This document shows positions 27,052 to 40,083 of a stretch of DNA of 64,000 bases, piece by piece. The number at the start of each line of letters is the position of its first letter. The stretch's first letter is position 1. This DNA comes from Stichopus chloronotus (Eukaryota > Echinodermata > Holothuroidea > Aspidochirotida > Stichopodidae). A model generated the notes under the pieces. The model did no database searches. It had not been told where the DNA came from and was given only the letters and a program-made list of their open reading frames with translations. The stretch spans positions 8,239,361-8,303,360 of the forward strand of contig CM037842.1 in the NCBI GenBank assembly GCA_021234535.1, read 5' to 3'. The position numbers were made by a program, and so were the translations under genes.

Positions 27052-27128
27052 TTTGGTGGTTAGGCTGTTGCTCGTAGAAGACTTTTGGTGGTCAGGCTGT
27101 TACTCCTAGTAACGGCCTAACCACCAAA
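27052..27128. repeat. Direct plus inverted repeat cluster
   Basis: A 26-base segment beginning TTTGGTGGTTAGGCTGTT at 27052-27077 is repeated at 27084-27109 with three differences. It is followed at 27110-27128 by TAACGGCCTAACCACCAAA, the reverse complement of the first 19 bases with two mismatches. The second direct copy and the inverted copy form a hairpin with a 7-base loop. Confidence 0.88.
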
Positions 27129-27826
27129 TCGAGTTAACCGGCATGTTGTTATACTCAGTTGTATCATTCAAGATATCGAGTACTTTTTGTCTAGGAATGG
27201 ATTCATCGGTAATGTATGTGTACGGTATATAGAGACATGGAACGAATTATACCGTCCTTGCTTTTAAATGCAATACCCCGGGACCTCCCAATAAGATTGT
27301 AACATAACTAATAGCGATCTGAATTAGCCGATTAGAGCTTTGTGTGGGCCCCCTTCAGATGAATTTAACGGCGTTCCAAAGATCACTTAAAAACTGGTGA
27401 AGCATGCAAGGAATTTACTTCTTCGGTTAACACACACAATCCTGAAGATCTTTCAATACCCTTAAAATGATCAAGAGTGACTGAATCTCGCAAAGTTGCA
27501 AAACATCTTAATGTGAATAGACAGTCCTCGAAGGATTTGTTCCTCTCCTCACGAAAAATCGACTTCTTTTATTGTCTTGTCAACAATGCAATTGCCACAG
27601 AAGGGGGAAAATGTTGATAAAAATAGGCTAATATTTTACTTTTTTACAATTGCGAACTGAATGTGTCTCTGTAGGTGTTTTCACCAACGGCAGGATCTAG
27701 GATTGTGCATGGGCGATGGCACGGCAGTGGGTGTATATTCTCTTTGAATTTTCCTGCATTTTCATCTCAGTTTTCTTTCCTGTGCAAGGCATGTGTTGTA
27801 GGTTAATGTAAGTCGTCGTCGAAGAA

Positions 27827-27845
27827 GGGGGGGGGGGGGGGGGGG
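27827..27845. repeat. G19 run
   Basis: Nineteen uninterrupted G, preceded by GTCGTCGAAGAA. It is the longest G-run seen in the window. Quadruplex formation and assembly-length error are both possible. Confidence 0.9.
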
Positions 27846-29255
27846 CGTCGGTGTAGTGCGGTAAAAAAACCAAGTGAAGAAGTGCTGCATGCTACAAAAG
27901 GTTCATCGGTTTGGCCTTAGACTTAGTGCTGCAAAACCTCGTCTGATAAAACTTGATAAATAAAATCACAGAGTCTGTGTATAATATCCTTGCATGATGT
28001 GGGTTAGTATTGAGCATCGTTTGTAGGCATACCATTGTATTGTACATAACTACATATCAACTTGAGATGTGGTAATTAGGTTTAGAGTATACAGTAGCCT
28101 ACCACATGGGTATCTTATCTTTTTGTAGATGCGTCTATGTGTATGAGAGCACCCTTCTTTTACTCAGGGATAGCCATCAGTTTTAATTAAGTGTCATACA
28201 ACAAACGTGGCGGAATCACTACACTGTTATAATTCCTTGTCAACACGACTTCATTGGCAAAAATATATAGTACACCTCACTGAGAGTGCTAGAGAGGGTG
28301 ACGGCAAGATGTGAAGAGAGCATGTACAAGCCACTTTCATTGATGCGGGTACATTTAAGCAGTGCATGTACTATTCTCGCAGAGGAGCAGTATATCGCGT
28401 ATGTAGGCAGCGGTATATCATACTGGCTACAGTATGCTGCACATCAATATGTGGAGGCGTCAGTTTGAACAACCAGCCTCGACCGTAGACGGAATAGAAA
28501 AAAAGTACTTGAATAAGACAACCTATATCATCAGAGTTCGAAAGCCTAGTAAAACCTTGGGTGGGATAGGTCAGTGCTACTTTCCATCGGTCAATTGTGA
28601 TCTAGTTCTGGTCTATTATGCAATAGTTATCTTTCAGGTAAAATATTAAGAAGCCCGCATGATTGACCAAGTCAAAAAGGCTGGCTGCACCAGTTAATTG
28701 TTGCTCGTCGTGGCGTCCTATGTCCCGACCCAATCAATCAGTGATTATACCCTGAACAACATTTACTGTGTTAGTTTACGTATATCACAGAGAGAGAGAT
28801 AGGATGATCGTAAAATTAACGCAACTTTTAAGCTCGTTAGCAGTTTTCACCTTCATTTATGATGTAGCTTGCTCTGTTATAGTCATCATCACTCCGCTTA
28901 ACAATATTGGAGGTTGCCCTACAAAAAAAAAATCCACCTATTTTCTTCAACATGCATTTAAAGTGCTTTCTTTCTGAGCATACTTATTTAGTTTTAATTT
29001 TATCCTCGCCTATCATGTGTCACGTGCAAAAGCATTTCCAGTCATGCGCATACACCTCTTTTCTGCTCATTTAATGTTCTTCATTATGACCTGCATGGTT
29101 TCTTACTCACGTGTCTGCTTTTAAATGCTACCTGCCGTCTGGTTTTGCGTCAGTTGCAGGCTGTTCGTTACGATAACATCAAAACATCGTTGGCTTTTAT
29201 TCTCTTTACATGCGTCCGTATAGTGTAGTTGGTAACTTACGCAAGGAACAGTTTT

Positions 29256-29420
29256 AAGGCAACGGATTGTCTCAGCACTCATAAATAGGGCCCCTCATAA
29301 TTTGTTACGTCACTTCCGCTTTAGTTTACCGTATTGTTCCCTGCCAATGGAGGTATTTATCTCTGACACAGACAATCAACGTGCACACAGTCCATGGAAC
29401 TAACACTGTGCACACCCTCA
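29256..29420 (+). repeat. Dispersed repeat, copy 2 (uninterrupted)
   Basis: It begins AAGGCAACGGATTGTCTC and carries TTACGTCACTTCC, TACCGTATTGTT, CATGGAACTA and ACACTGTGCACA, in the same order as the split copy at 12924-13565. This copy lacks the roughly 475-bp insert but has about 20 unmatched bases at the same place. The class is unknown. Confidence 0.65.
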
Positions 29421-31037
29421 GGTGCTCAAGTGAAGCATTGGACGACCGTGCTGTCTGAATAATTTCTCAGTGAAAGTCAAATTCAGCGGAATATACCATA
29501 ACCACTACAAAACAAAAGGAATGCTCAAGCCCAATTTTGCATATTGGATTATGCATATCCATTCCTATTGGTCTGTTTGATTTAAAGTAACGGTGATTGA
29601 ACAATACCAATCATGCATCATGTTAAACATTCATATTCTAAACCAATTCAAGAACTGTTACCTACCTGATTTTTACTCACATACGTTTTCAGAGTTGGGA
29701 TAAAAAATAACGTTAATTTCCAAAAGAAAATGGCAAACTTTTCCACCATTCCTATATATGTACTTCTTCAGAGCCCCCTCGTTAATAGTTCGTGGACCTA
29801 GTTATTTCTCCTGTTGGGTTTAGATCACATTCGGTGAACGTGTCTTCATCAACTTTACATCTTACACCTAACTGCGCCATCCTTTAATTGTCATGAAGTT
29901 GGTTTCTTTATTTCTATTTGTCTGTCCAGGGCAGCTGAGAGAGAGTAGGGAGGGGGGGGGGGTGGGACTGGAAGGGGAAGATTTTCTGGAGCAGTTGGCA
30001 GTTTGGGGGTCTGCAAAATTAGGTAATGGAATAATAAACACGAGAGTACGGAGTAATTTGAAAATCAAAGGAACAGTTTAGTTTTATTATTCCATGGATT
30101 TGTGATTTAGTAGTAGCTACCCTGGCAACCCTATTGCAAATTCCTTAACTTTAGCGAAATCTTTACGAACGACCGCTGTACTGCTGCTCGGTGCTAGGGT
30201 CCGAGAACGACTTTCGACCTCATGTGCCTGATTATTTTATCTGTGTTTTGGGTGTCTGTCTCTCTGTATACCATGCTGTCCGTTCATCCAATTGTCTCTC
30301 TATTTCTGTGTGTTATCCTCTGTAATGACTAAGTTTCAGTTTTCTGTTGTTTTTTTTTTTTCTGCGGAGTCAAATTTACCGAGACCCGTATGTTACAGTA
30401 TAGAGATTCACAGGTTAAGGAGTTCCCTCCCTTCAGAATGTTAAAAAAAAAAAAAAAACATAATCAGTCTTTCAAAGAAGAACGTGCTTCAGTGTTTTCT
30501 AGAACCACCTTGACAATGCTGAAATGTGTATTCATAACTGTGAATATTTAAGGAAGTTTTTCGTATATTTTTATCCATAGGACAGATATGACATTTCAAT
30601 TAAAGTAAACAAAGGAATTCAATCCACATAGGGAAAAATCTAGTAAAAATGTCAACACCCAAGGCAGTTTTTCTTCTTGACATTTAAGCAGAAGACATGA
30701 AAATACTCGGCTGCTCGGAAATTATGTAAATTTTTCATTTCTTTACAAATATGCAAAAGGTATAGCTGTGAGAAAGATTTCACAACTTTTTTTTCATATA
30801 CTTTAACAAGAACGTTTCGCCAAGTCAAATATGTACCCTGTTGTGATTAGGACTGCAAATAAACTGGCAGATTGTTCGCCAACAACACAGATCTAGAGTC
30901 AATATGGGATCCAATATTAACGTCGCACGCCGTACGAGTAGATACACCCTGAATTGAAACTCGCGTGCGTTGTCTAATTAATCAAAGTGATTGGCCAGTG
31001 AAGAATATTAATACCTCTCACTAGTATGGGAAATTGT

Positions 31038-31055
31038 CCCCCCCCCCCCCCCCCC
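31038..31055. repeat. C18 run
   Basis: Eighteen uninterrupted C, the longest C-run noticed in the window. Confidence 0.9.
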
Positions 31056-34000
31056 ATCTTTATCCGTGAAAACCATTTTAATAGCGCATCTCCCTTGAGA
31101 GCTCTGCATTTTTTAAAACAAAATATTATGTTTTGCAAAGTGGTATGTTGCATCAAGTATGTGATGTCACACAGACACAAGTATATCCTCTGTATGTCTT
31201 TTTATCGCGTCAGTACAGAGAGAAACATAGTTTAGAAGATATGACCTTGATATTTCCACAGCAACATTTTAATGTCAGTAAACGCAAAATATATTATTCA
31301 CTGTTGTCAAATTTCAAGGTTAATTGAGTATTTCAATTTCAAAGAGCAAGAAAGACTTTTTGCAGAAATTTGCTGCTCTTACATGGCATTTATTTCCCCC
31401 AGGCGACAGAAATCTTTCGTGACCAGGGCAGTCTTTCCTCAAAGATCAATGTATTAAATTGTAAACAAGATATTGCGTGTGGGGTTTGCGGTGTTTACAG
31501 TGAAAGAAAAAAATTATTTCGACTTTAAGAATCTCCCACACTTGTTAATGGAATATTCCTTCAAGGGACGTTACCCTCAATTGATTTGTTCCTCACAATG
31601 CGCAATGCATATTCAATAACTCGTTTGAATAACAAGAATGAGCAGGAAAAATGCATCTGACGTCATTCTTAAATGTCAAGTATCCACGATGGTCCTTTCT
31701 CTCCGTTGGTTATGATCTAAACCTGCTACCCGAATTCAATGCGATTAACAAACTCCAGCTGAACGTGTTGTTACCTACTGTTATCTGTCATGACCTATGT
31801 TTTCTTCCATTCCACACTGTCACCTATTTGGATAGCTCCAATCGGGCGGGGGAGGGGGGGGGGTTGCAATTTAGATCCCGATAAGAATTTCCTTTCTTTT
31901 TGCCCAATTACCTCATATGATTAAAACACCAAGAAGCCAAGACAGAGAAGCAGCATAATATCAAACAATCCATGACTTTACTTGTTGGGGGCATAGAAGA
32001 CTGGAAAAACAAAAGCCCCACCCATTCATTTTGTTTTATGGATGACGTTCAATTTTTTGATGCATCATATGAACACTTAACCCTTTCCATTAACTTGTGG
32101 TCATCTGTAAATGCTGCTGAGGTCAAATCGGATGTTTCGTATTTATAAATCGTCTGGTTACTGTCTACTGAACTACCCTGAACTATCATGGCACCTCCAC
32201 TGCAGTTTCCGTACATACTCCCATGCATGTATATTTTGAAATAAAAAAATCACTAAGGGATTGGGAGCTTAGGTGGTGACACCGGCCCCTCGATAAGAGA
32301 TCGTCAGAGTGAAATCTTAAAAGTTTCATCTGCAATTTCCCAGTACACTAGAAATCTTCACCGATCGTGGTGAATGTAACATCTTATATGAGACACCAGG
32401 CTCCGCCTGATCTTGAACGTAATGGGATTCTGAACGATGAAAGGTGCTAGGAAACATGACAAAAAGAAGTTTAAAAATGGCAAAAACTGTAGTGTGCTAA
32501 CCGCTCAGGTGAGGTTTTCTCTGCCATCGCCACTTTCTGTTTGACTGGTGTTGCTGTACCTTCGTATGCATTTGTAAATTTACATATCTTAATCCCTCTG
32601 GATTATTGAGCCGAAAGGGGCAAAACTGTAGAAATTGAAAGTGGAGAACTACCACCCCCTCCCCACCTTCCCCATCTCGACCTCCTGAACGAGGATGAGG
32701 ACAAAACAACATATACGTTTATGTCACAGTTTTATCATCGATGATGGACTACTCTTAGGGAGAAGAAAACTTTGGAAATGTCTCTCTGAAAATGCAAGCA
32801 GAAGAGTTTGACAAATACCTTCCTAAAGTTTCGTTCAAAAGATCCTTCCCACTAGGCAAGTTATAACAATCTTGAAATTCAGAGGAGAATGTTGCCCTCA
32901 GTCTTCACCTGAGTTCAATGTTTAAGTTACCAGAGTAAGTTGGATTGTGATGCCACATCACCACTGATCTGCTGATAGCCGGAATTTTCATGTATTTCTC
33001 TCTTTTCTTCACCTATAATGTCTATAAATCAGCACATACTTGCATACCTTTTGTGTATTGATATGCATCATGCAATTATCAAGTTATTAATACTCTGATT
33101 TGAATCTATGCATTACCGTCAAAATATTTAACAGTAAAGTGAAAAGGAAAACAAAGCTTTTTAATCATATATGTGGTCAGGTTATGTCATCACAATCTCA
33201 GAAAGGCAGCTTCCTGTATCTTTGGAGAGTAAGCAACATATTTAAATGAAATTTTGAGGATGGTGTTTACCTTTTGTGCAGAAGCATAGTGGAAATTCAG
33301 TCACGGCAGTGCCATAAAAATTCTGCATTTCCAAATGCGTGACAAAGTAGGTCAAATCTTCAGGTGGTGCAAAAAAAAAAAAAAAAAAAACGAAATTGCA
33401 TAAAGTACACCTTGTATAAAACATTGTAAGACGAACGGAAACTCAACAAGAAGGTAAAAACTGTTGGATTTTAAGCCTTTAAGCGATAATGTATGTGAAC
33501 TAGATTCATTATGCAAATGAGGGCAAAAATGAAGTAGGCCACCTATTTACATGGACCCTGTTGCATATATATGCATGTTTATAGTTCAGTCATTGAGTGA
33601 ATACATATTGAGATAAGTAGGCTCCCTGAAATAGCTTCATGCTTCAAGTAATGACAAAGTGGGCTTTGTTTTATCCAAGAATGCCATGGCAACGGAAATA
33701 CTCCAACGGAACGTAAAAATCGCTGAGATAATTTAAAATGTTCATTCTCGAACATCACTTAATGCCTCAGTGGCTTGAAATAAGTCTTAAAAATTACCGA
33801 ACGGTTGGTTGCTACATTTATTCACAAATCCTTCTTTGAATCTTGCGATAGTCACGATAAATCAAGGACTTGCAATAAAAGATGAAAAAAGCGTGATACA
33901 TCGAATTCAAAGAACTGCGTAATGCTTACGAATTTATCGGAAGGTTTAAAGTAATCCTTCTTTTGAAGGGTGCCCACCCACCCATCCCACCCCTCCCCTC

Positions 34001-37000
34001 TCTTATGTGAGAGGCAACTCTTGCAAACGTTGCTCAAAAAGTGAGAATAGTTAGTCGTGATGAAGACCCATGTTTGGTGAAATACTCGGCTATAGATAAC
34101 TTGACAGTCATTTAGAAATTATCGCGATTTAAATGGGAATTTCATCACAAAACTAGTTTTGTTCTTATCCATTAAGGATGACGTCAGCTGTTCTTCCAGG
34201 CTACTAATGCTGTTGGCAAGAAATACATTTTTCACGTATTTGGTAAACGACTGCACAGAAAACAATCTATGTTCTCCTTGAAAAAAATACATATCGTACA
34301 TTAATGTGAAGAATTAAAATGCTTATGACGTCACGTCAATATCTCTTTGCCAGAGTTTAGTCTCTGTTAACAGCTCAACGCTACCAAATATGGAATTCAT
34401 GAGCATTTGATTGGCATAAGGGTTCAAAATTACGTGTAACTTATCTCATGCAGACTTACCGCATCGACGATTGGACAAAAAAGTGCTACTTTGTAAAGTT
34501 GGAAGCAACTGACATCATTTTATAGATTATCAATTCTTAGTCAAGACATTGTACAGTTCTAAAAGAGAAACTCTAAAACGAGAACAGAGAAACGTCTGTG
34601 TCCGATGTTTTGCTACGGAGTATACTCATAGTGTGTAGTACATTCAGTACAAAGTCATGAACTATCTTCTGCTGTATGAAGAAATAAATGGTTAGGCCTA
34701 ACTCTCAGCCCACTTCAGTTCGAATCTGATCTTTTTACTTTACTACCACCGAACAGCCACAGCTATGTTCTTTATCGGAGAACTGACGTCAGTCATTTGG
34801 AGAACTTCATCAAACTTTTTGATTTATTTTCATTCAAGACTGTCTCCATTACATTAATGGATGTTTGTTAAACACGAATTCTTCTAATTGATCGGCCAAT
34901 CTGATAACTCTTTTATTTCGGGCTGTTGAGTGCGTGGCTACGCAAGATCAATGGACGCCATTAAGGTCATTAGTTGCAAAATTAATTAAATTGTCTTTGA
35001 CTTGACTTCAGCCGTTATACGGAATCCCCAGGGTGACATAATCAATTCGAGTTGAATACGTAATGTAAGTAATTGAATCGCTGAGTATCGTGCATTGACT
35101 TGTGGTACACTGGTCTCCGTGAATAATCTTTGTGGTGGACGTATACCACATCAATATAACTATGCATAACATACGTAACCACTACAATAAATATGATACC
35201 ACATGCATGTGAATACAATGGAGTGAACACAACTTACCGAGACAGACAAAGAAAGTATATAAAGAGGTATGTATACTTAAAACAGCAGAAGTCAGTTTAT
35301 TTTTTGTCTTATTGTGTATGTGCGCGTGTGTGGGTGTGTACGAAGGGGGTGGGGTAATTACATTTGCTACGGTACGTCGTCCTCACTGGTTGTATACGCT
35401 AATGCACTACACAAACTAGTCACATTTACATACTATGAATACAGTTTCTGATCCCTGCCCTAATGGACAGTGTTTTATATGTCAATGGACCAACGGTCTG
35501 TAAAGATTTATTCCTGACACGGTCCAGCTGCTAGGTAAGCAGTGTTTACGTGCTCGTCATCTCAACGTATGGTTTGGTACATTAAGAATGGACCATGAAC
35601 CCAAACCTTTAAAGGTCACCATCCACAAGGTTGAGCGACTGCGGCATTGCTGCTTTAGCTAGTGTTTTTTTTTTTTATTCCTTATTTTAGCATGTAATAC
35701 GACCTCGGTATCGAGGGCTTGTCTGAGGGTATACCACGCTACCGAAGGGACTACAGGTCTCTCCATGTACACTGAGAGCGTTCTTCATGTGATGTACGAA
35801 ATAATGTCACTTGAAGTCAACATTTCGCTTTCATGCAGACACTTCATTGGTAATATTTTAAAATTATGAGCGTTGATCAGGATGAGAGATTAGTTGAGTA
35901 TGATCAGTTGCGCCGGCGTAGCTAGACTTTTTTCAGAGGAGACAAAAGCTGCTATGTTTTCCGATTGCTGTTTTTTTTTTTTTTTTTCTTGTGAGCATTA
36001 ATGCGTTTGGGAACCTTCTGCGGCACACAAGGTAAGCGACACGCATATGGCTTACACGTAACCAGGTGCGGATACGGTCTTTTTCCTGAGGATGTGGGGA
36101 AAAACTTCAACACTCCGGAAGGCCACATGGGAGTTAGAAAGTGGGGTGACACGAGGGGGAGGGGTCTAGTTTTATAGTGTTATGACGGAGTTGACCTATT
36201 TTTTTCTTTGCTGATATGTCCACTGGGTGAACTAGACTCAAAATTGTGTAACAGTTTAATACCTAAATTTGGACGTAATCTTCACGAATTCAAATTTCTA
36301 ATGTTTTTGTCTTAGTGTTTTTTTTTTTTCATCTCCCTTGGTGAGATAAAGAAAAACTTATGTGGGGATCATCTGGCATCTGTCCAGGATATTCAGCAGT
36401 CGGCATACAAGAACTTTTTTTGGCTTTGCAAACCCCCAGAAACAACTTCCCCCTCCCCCCCCCCCGATGTCCTAAACTTCCATTTATCCATGTCTTGAAA
36501 CAGGGATCTCTCCTCTGCAATTTCTGAATTAATGAGGAAAACGTCAATCTGTGAAAAAAATGGTGATAATTTGAATTGCTGATATGCCTATTCGAAATAT
36601 TTTCACCTATTAAATTGCGTTCATCGCGTCCCCCACCCCCTGTTAGCCTTTGAAAAATATATTAAGGTCAGCGACAGCACTTGGAAAAGTGCCTTGTAAT
36701 TTAGATTGATAATGTAATACGTCAGTGCACAGTATTAAAAATATTGACAGAAGGTCGCGGTTCTATGAAAATTTCTTCGGTGGCTAATTCACATTCAACC
36801 ATCGGTAGGCGCTTAGGGTACCGAGAAATTTTTGGCCAAGCTATTGCACTGAGGAAATGGCAGTCAACGGGCCCAGACATTCTTCATTTTGAGATCTCGT
36901 GTTTCACATCTTAGTTATCCAACACAAGGGAAGGTGAATGATAGTTTATACAAACTGTTTGCTCAATTTTTTTGTGGGAAGTCCTCCTCCTCCTCCCCCC

Positions 37001-37856
37001 TCCCTCCGTTCGCAGACCTACAAACCTCAGTACGTCACTCCCATTTACCTAATTCTATTATCTCTGTCGCACCAAGAAAAGGCCATATGAACCCATAGCA
37101 GAGATCCGAGATTGAGGAGCTAAAGCATCGGCCATCACATCTGGGTACAGATATTCGGTACAGCGTTCATGACTAAAGCATAAAATTAAGTTTACATACA
37201 AATTGATATCTGTCATGTCGTCTTTCTCTGTTCGTTCCGGTATTAAGTATCTGGAAGGCAACGTCGTGAATTTCTACAGCATTCTTCCAATATCTTTCAG
37301 AGGACACCATCTAACTGACGAGTTAGAGATTACTACTCAGTAAGGGCACGGCATAATACAGACACTGCCGGGGGACTTCTTTTTCGATGGTTGCGCTGTG
37401 AAGAATTCACTCTGTCTGGTGCCAAAAGTGATCCTTTTTATGGACAAATGAGTAGGACAGATAAAGAGTCACGTTTCAGCCAAAAACACCAGACAGCTAT
37501 TTTCTCAAGTCAACCACCTCTGAAAAAGAGCCAAAACTGAGACATTTATAGGCTGAAATAACCCAACCTGGACACCCTGCCAGCGCACAGAAACTGCAAA
37601 GTTTTGAATTGTCGAACTGAAAAAGCATTCCGTATGATTTGTCAGCGCCAAGTGGTAGGCAGTTATCCACAATCCATGGAGTGGATTGTTGAAGGGATGT
37701 TCGGTGAATCGTTGCTGTGCGGGGGTACTCTGACCACCACTCTCCCTTATCCGCCCCACTACCTTAGCATGGTGAGTTTGCTACGATCGAATCTCACGAC
37801 TATTATCAATTGGTCAGGTCTCAGGATTTATGGAATCCTCACAGGGCCTTATTCCC

Positions 37857-38211
37857 TTAAAGGGAAATAGGGCGTTTGTTTTAGAGAAAACATCCACATT
37901 TTTGAAACCAATATTTGTGGACGTAGAATGTTAGATTATTCAAAATAAGGAAGGACTGTAGCCTTCTTTTCAAGAAATAAGCTCCTCACAGATCGAAATT
38001 AAGTTATTTGTTGCTCAACACTAATTTGTTCACCCAAACTTTTCAAAATTCAAATGATGCATCTTCCATTACTCACCACATGCATAATCTTTTGAGAAGA
38101 TGAAGCTTTGGTAGATGTTTATTGATGAGACTGAACGGTTTAACAATGGTTAAAGCTATTTTTCTTTTGCATGTCATGTTGGTATATTCTAAACGCCCTT
38201 TTTCCCTTTAA
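37857..38211 (+). mobile_element. TTAA-flanked non-autonomous DNA element, copy 1
   Basis: The element body is 37861-38207 (347 bp). It starts AGGGAAATAGGGCGTTT and ends with the reverse complement of that 17-mer with one mismatch. TTAA flanks both sides at 37857-37860 and 38208-38211. TTAA target duplication is characteristic of the piggyBac superfamily. No transposase frame is present, so it is a miniature element needing a source in trans. It is about 85% identical by eye to the copy at 40084-40437, same orientation, with 50 consecutive identical bases (38018-38067 versus 40245-40294). The piggyBac link rests on TTAA alone. Confidence 0.85.
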
Positions 38212-39263
38212 CTTTTGGAAGCTGCAGTTGACAGGATTCACTTGATGATCTGGTGCCCCATGGGCAAGGGCAAGAGCAGTTGTTCAGTTGTTATACTGCA
38301 GTCATTTAGACTTAAAATTTACTATACTTAAGTGTTAGGAACATGCATATTCAGCTGCTCTAGCTACAGTCTAACACTTTGATCAATTGGACAAAACGAT
38401 GATGTTCTTCCCACACTGCCAATATACAGAAAAGGGTCGAAGGACGGAGAAAGCAGTGCGCGTAAGTTTGAAGAACCAGAGGTCACTTCTACTACCATGA
38501 CAGACCTTTAAATGGTGAAAAGAGAACCACATTTCAAAATCTCTGTATAACAAAGATACTTAGGCTATAGGCTCGGCATAACTTGTTCTTCTTTAAGATT
38601 TATTTTTTTCCTCTGTGCAAAGTAAAGTCTAGGCACTTCTTCCGTTCGTCCCGACTTTCCCTGTCATGTAAAACTAAAAAATAGACAATTTTTTTTTTCT
38701 ATAAGAGTGCGGATGTGTGCTACAAATTATAGGGATCCATTGAACAAAATCGGAAAAGAGTATTTTCGGTTTTATTTAGTCAGTTCTACCGTGGCCCTGA
38801 AGGAACATATCGATGTCCAAAAAAGAACGGAAAGCTTGCCTCTTAGCGACTGTGGATGACAACGATCTACCATCATCTACGTTAGAGCACTTTCAGAAAC
38901 TCACAGTAGCCCACACCATCATCATCATCATACGAAGGGGAACACTCAATGCACCACGTTCAAGTTCCATTGCACATATACATTATAATTCAGCGTATTT
39001 CTTACAATTTGTTGGAGTTATCATATTTCAGTCTAATGTTGTTCATACAAAGCCCCCCTCCAAAAAAAAAATCCACCAATAACTGAAGTAGAGACACGTG
39101 ACTTTCTGATAATTCACCGTAATTAATGATTGATATCAATATGTGCATCTCACTCTTGGGATGCATTAAAGTGTCAGGCTCGTAATCTTTCAAAACAAAG
39201 TAATCTGTAGACAACTATATGTCTTTTATTTTGGTTTTTTTTATTTCCATTATTCAAATTTCA

Positions 39264-39850
39264 ACCAGTTGACTTATCAGCCAATTAAGAGAGGGCCTCT
39301 TTGCTTTACTCTTTTTCATGATTATTTCACCTTGCCGTTCGTCTCTCTTGTTAGATATACGATTAATAGGAGTAACCGTAAATCTATCACGCCATAAATC
39401 GGAACTTTGAAGGGATTTTAGATCAAAGCAGTGCACCTTTGCAATAATTTGTTTTTTCGCAAAACCGGTACTGATGAACAATATGTTTTGAAGCAGAAGG
39501 ATGGTCGTTATCCATCTGTTAATAGATCATCATGCGGCCGTTTTCGTCAAAAATTGACAAACCAGTTGACTTATCAGCCAATTAAGAGAGGGCCTCTTTG
39601 CTTTACTCTTTTTCATGAATATTTCACCTTGCCGTTCGTCTCTCTTGTTAGATATACGATTAATCGGAGTAACCGTAAATCTATCACGCCATAAATCGTA
39701 ACTTTAGGGGATTTTACATCAAAGCAGTGCACCTTTGCAGAAATTTTTTCCTCGCAAAATTGGTACCGATAAACAATATGGTTTGAGCCAGAAGGGTGGT
39801 CGTTATACATCTGTTAATAGATCATCATGCAGCCGTTTTTGTCACAAATA
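39264..39850 (+). repeat. 297-bp tandem duplication
   Basis: Copy 1 is 39264-39560 and copy 2 is 39561 to about 39850. Both begin ACCAGTTGACTTATCAGCC and end near ATCATCATGC-GCCGTTTT. Identity is above 90% by eye, with point changes and small indels near the right end. Open stretches in both copies are short and broken. It lies between the two TTAA elements but shares no obvious sequence with them. Confidence 0.92.
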
Positions 39851-40083
39851 ATGTATCTGGCATTCATTTTCACATTGTGTGTAATTGAATTGCCATGATG
39901 ATTCGTCTAATTCTGTACATTAAACTGCGACATTTATCACTGAAAAAAGATTTTACATAGGCCTCATTCTCATTACACATTGATGGTTCTTTTTTTCCAG
40001 AACCACCAAATCCTCTTCGATTATGAGAAGAGAATCAAATTTTAAGCTAAACCGAGTTTCAGCTGAATGATTTAGCCTGCAGT

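Larger units (their letters stand above)
25217..37850. other. Unannotated non-coding region
   Basis: No gene is recognised; the longest open stretch is about 99 codons. The region holds long G/C runs (27827-27845 and 31038-31055), A/T runs, small repeats listed separately and several TGACGTCA palindromes, three of them between 34179 and 34801. CpG is retained (about 30 in 34021-34980). Confidence 0.55.

Noticed and set aside
29221..29256. tRNA A-box-like word (TAGTGTAGTTGG) upstream of the 29-kb repeat, suggesting a SINE head
   Set aside because: No B box (GGTTCGANTCC) at the proper distance, and the other copy at 12.9 kb lacks this segment.
34700..34730. B-box-like GTTCGAATC, possible tRNA gene
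   Set aside because: No A box or acceptor-stem pairing upstream; no cloverleaf can be drawn.
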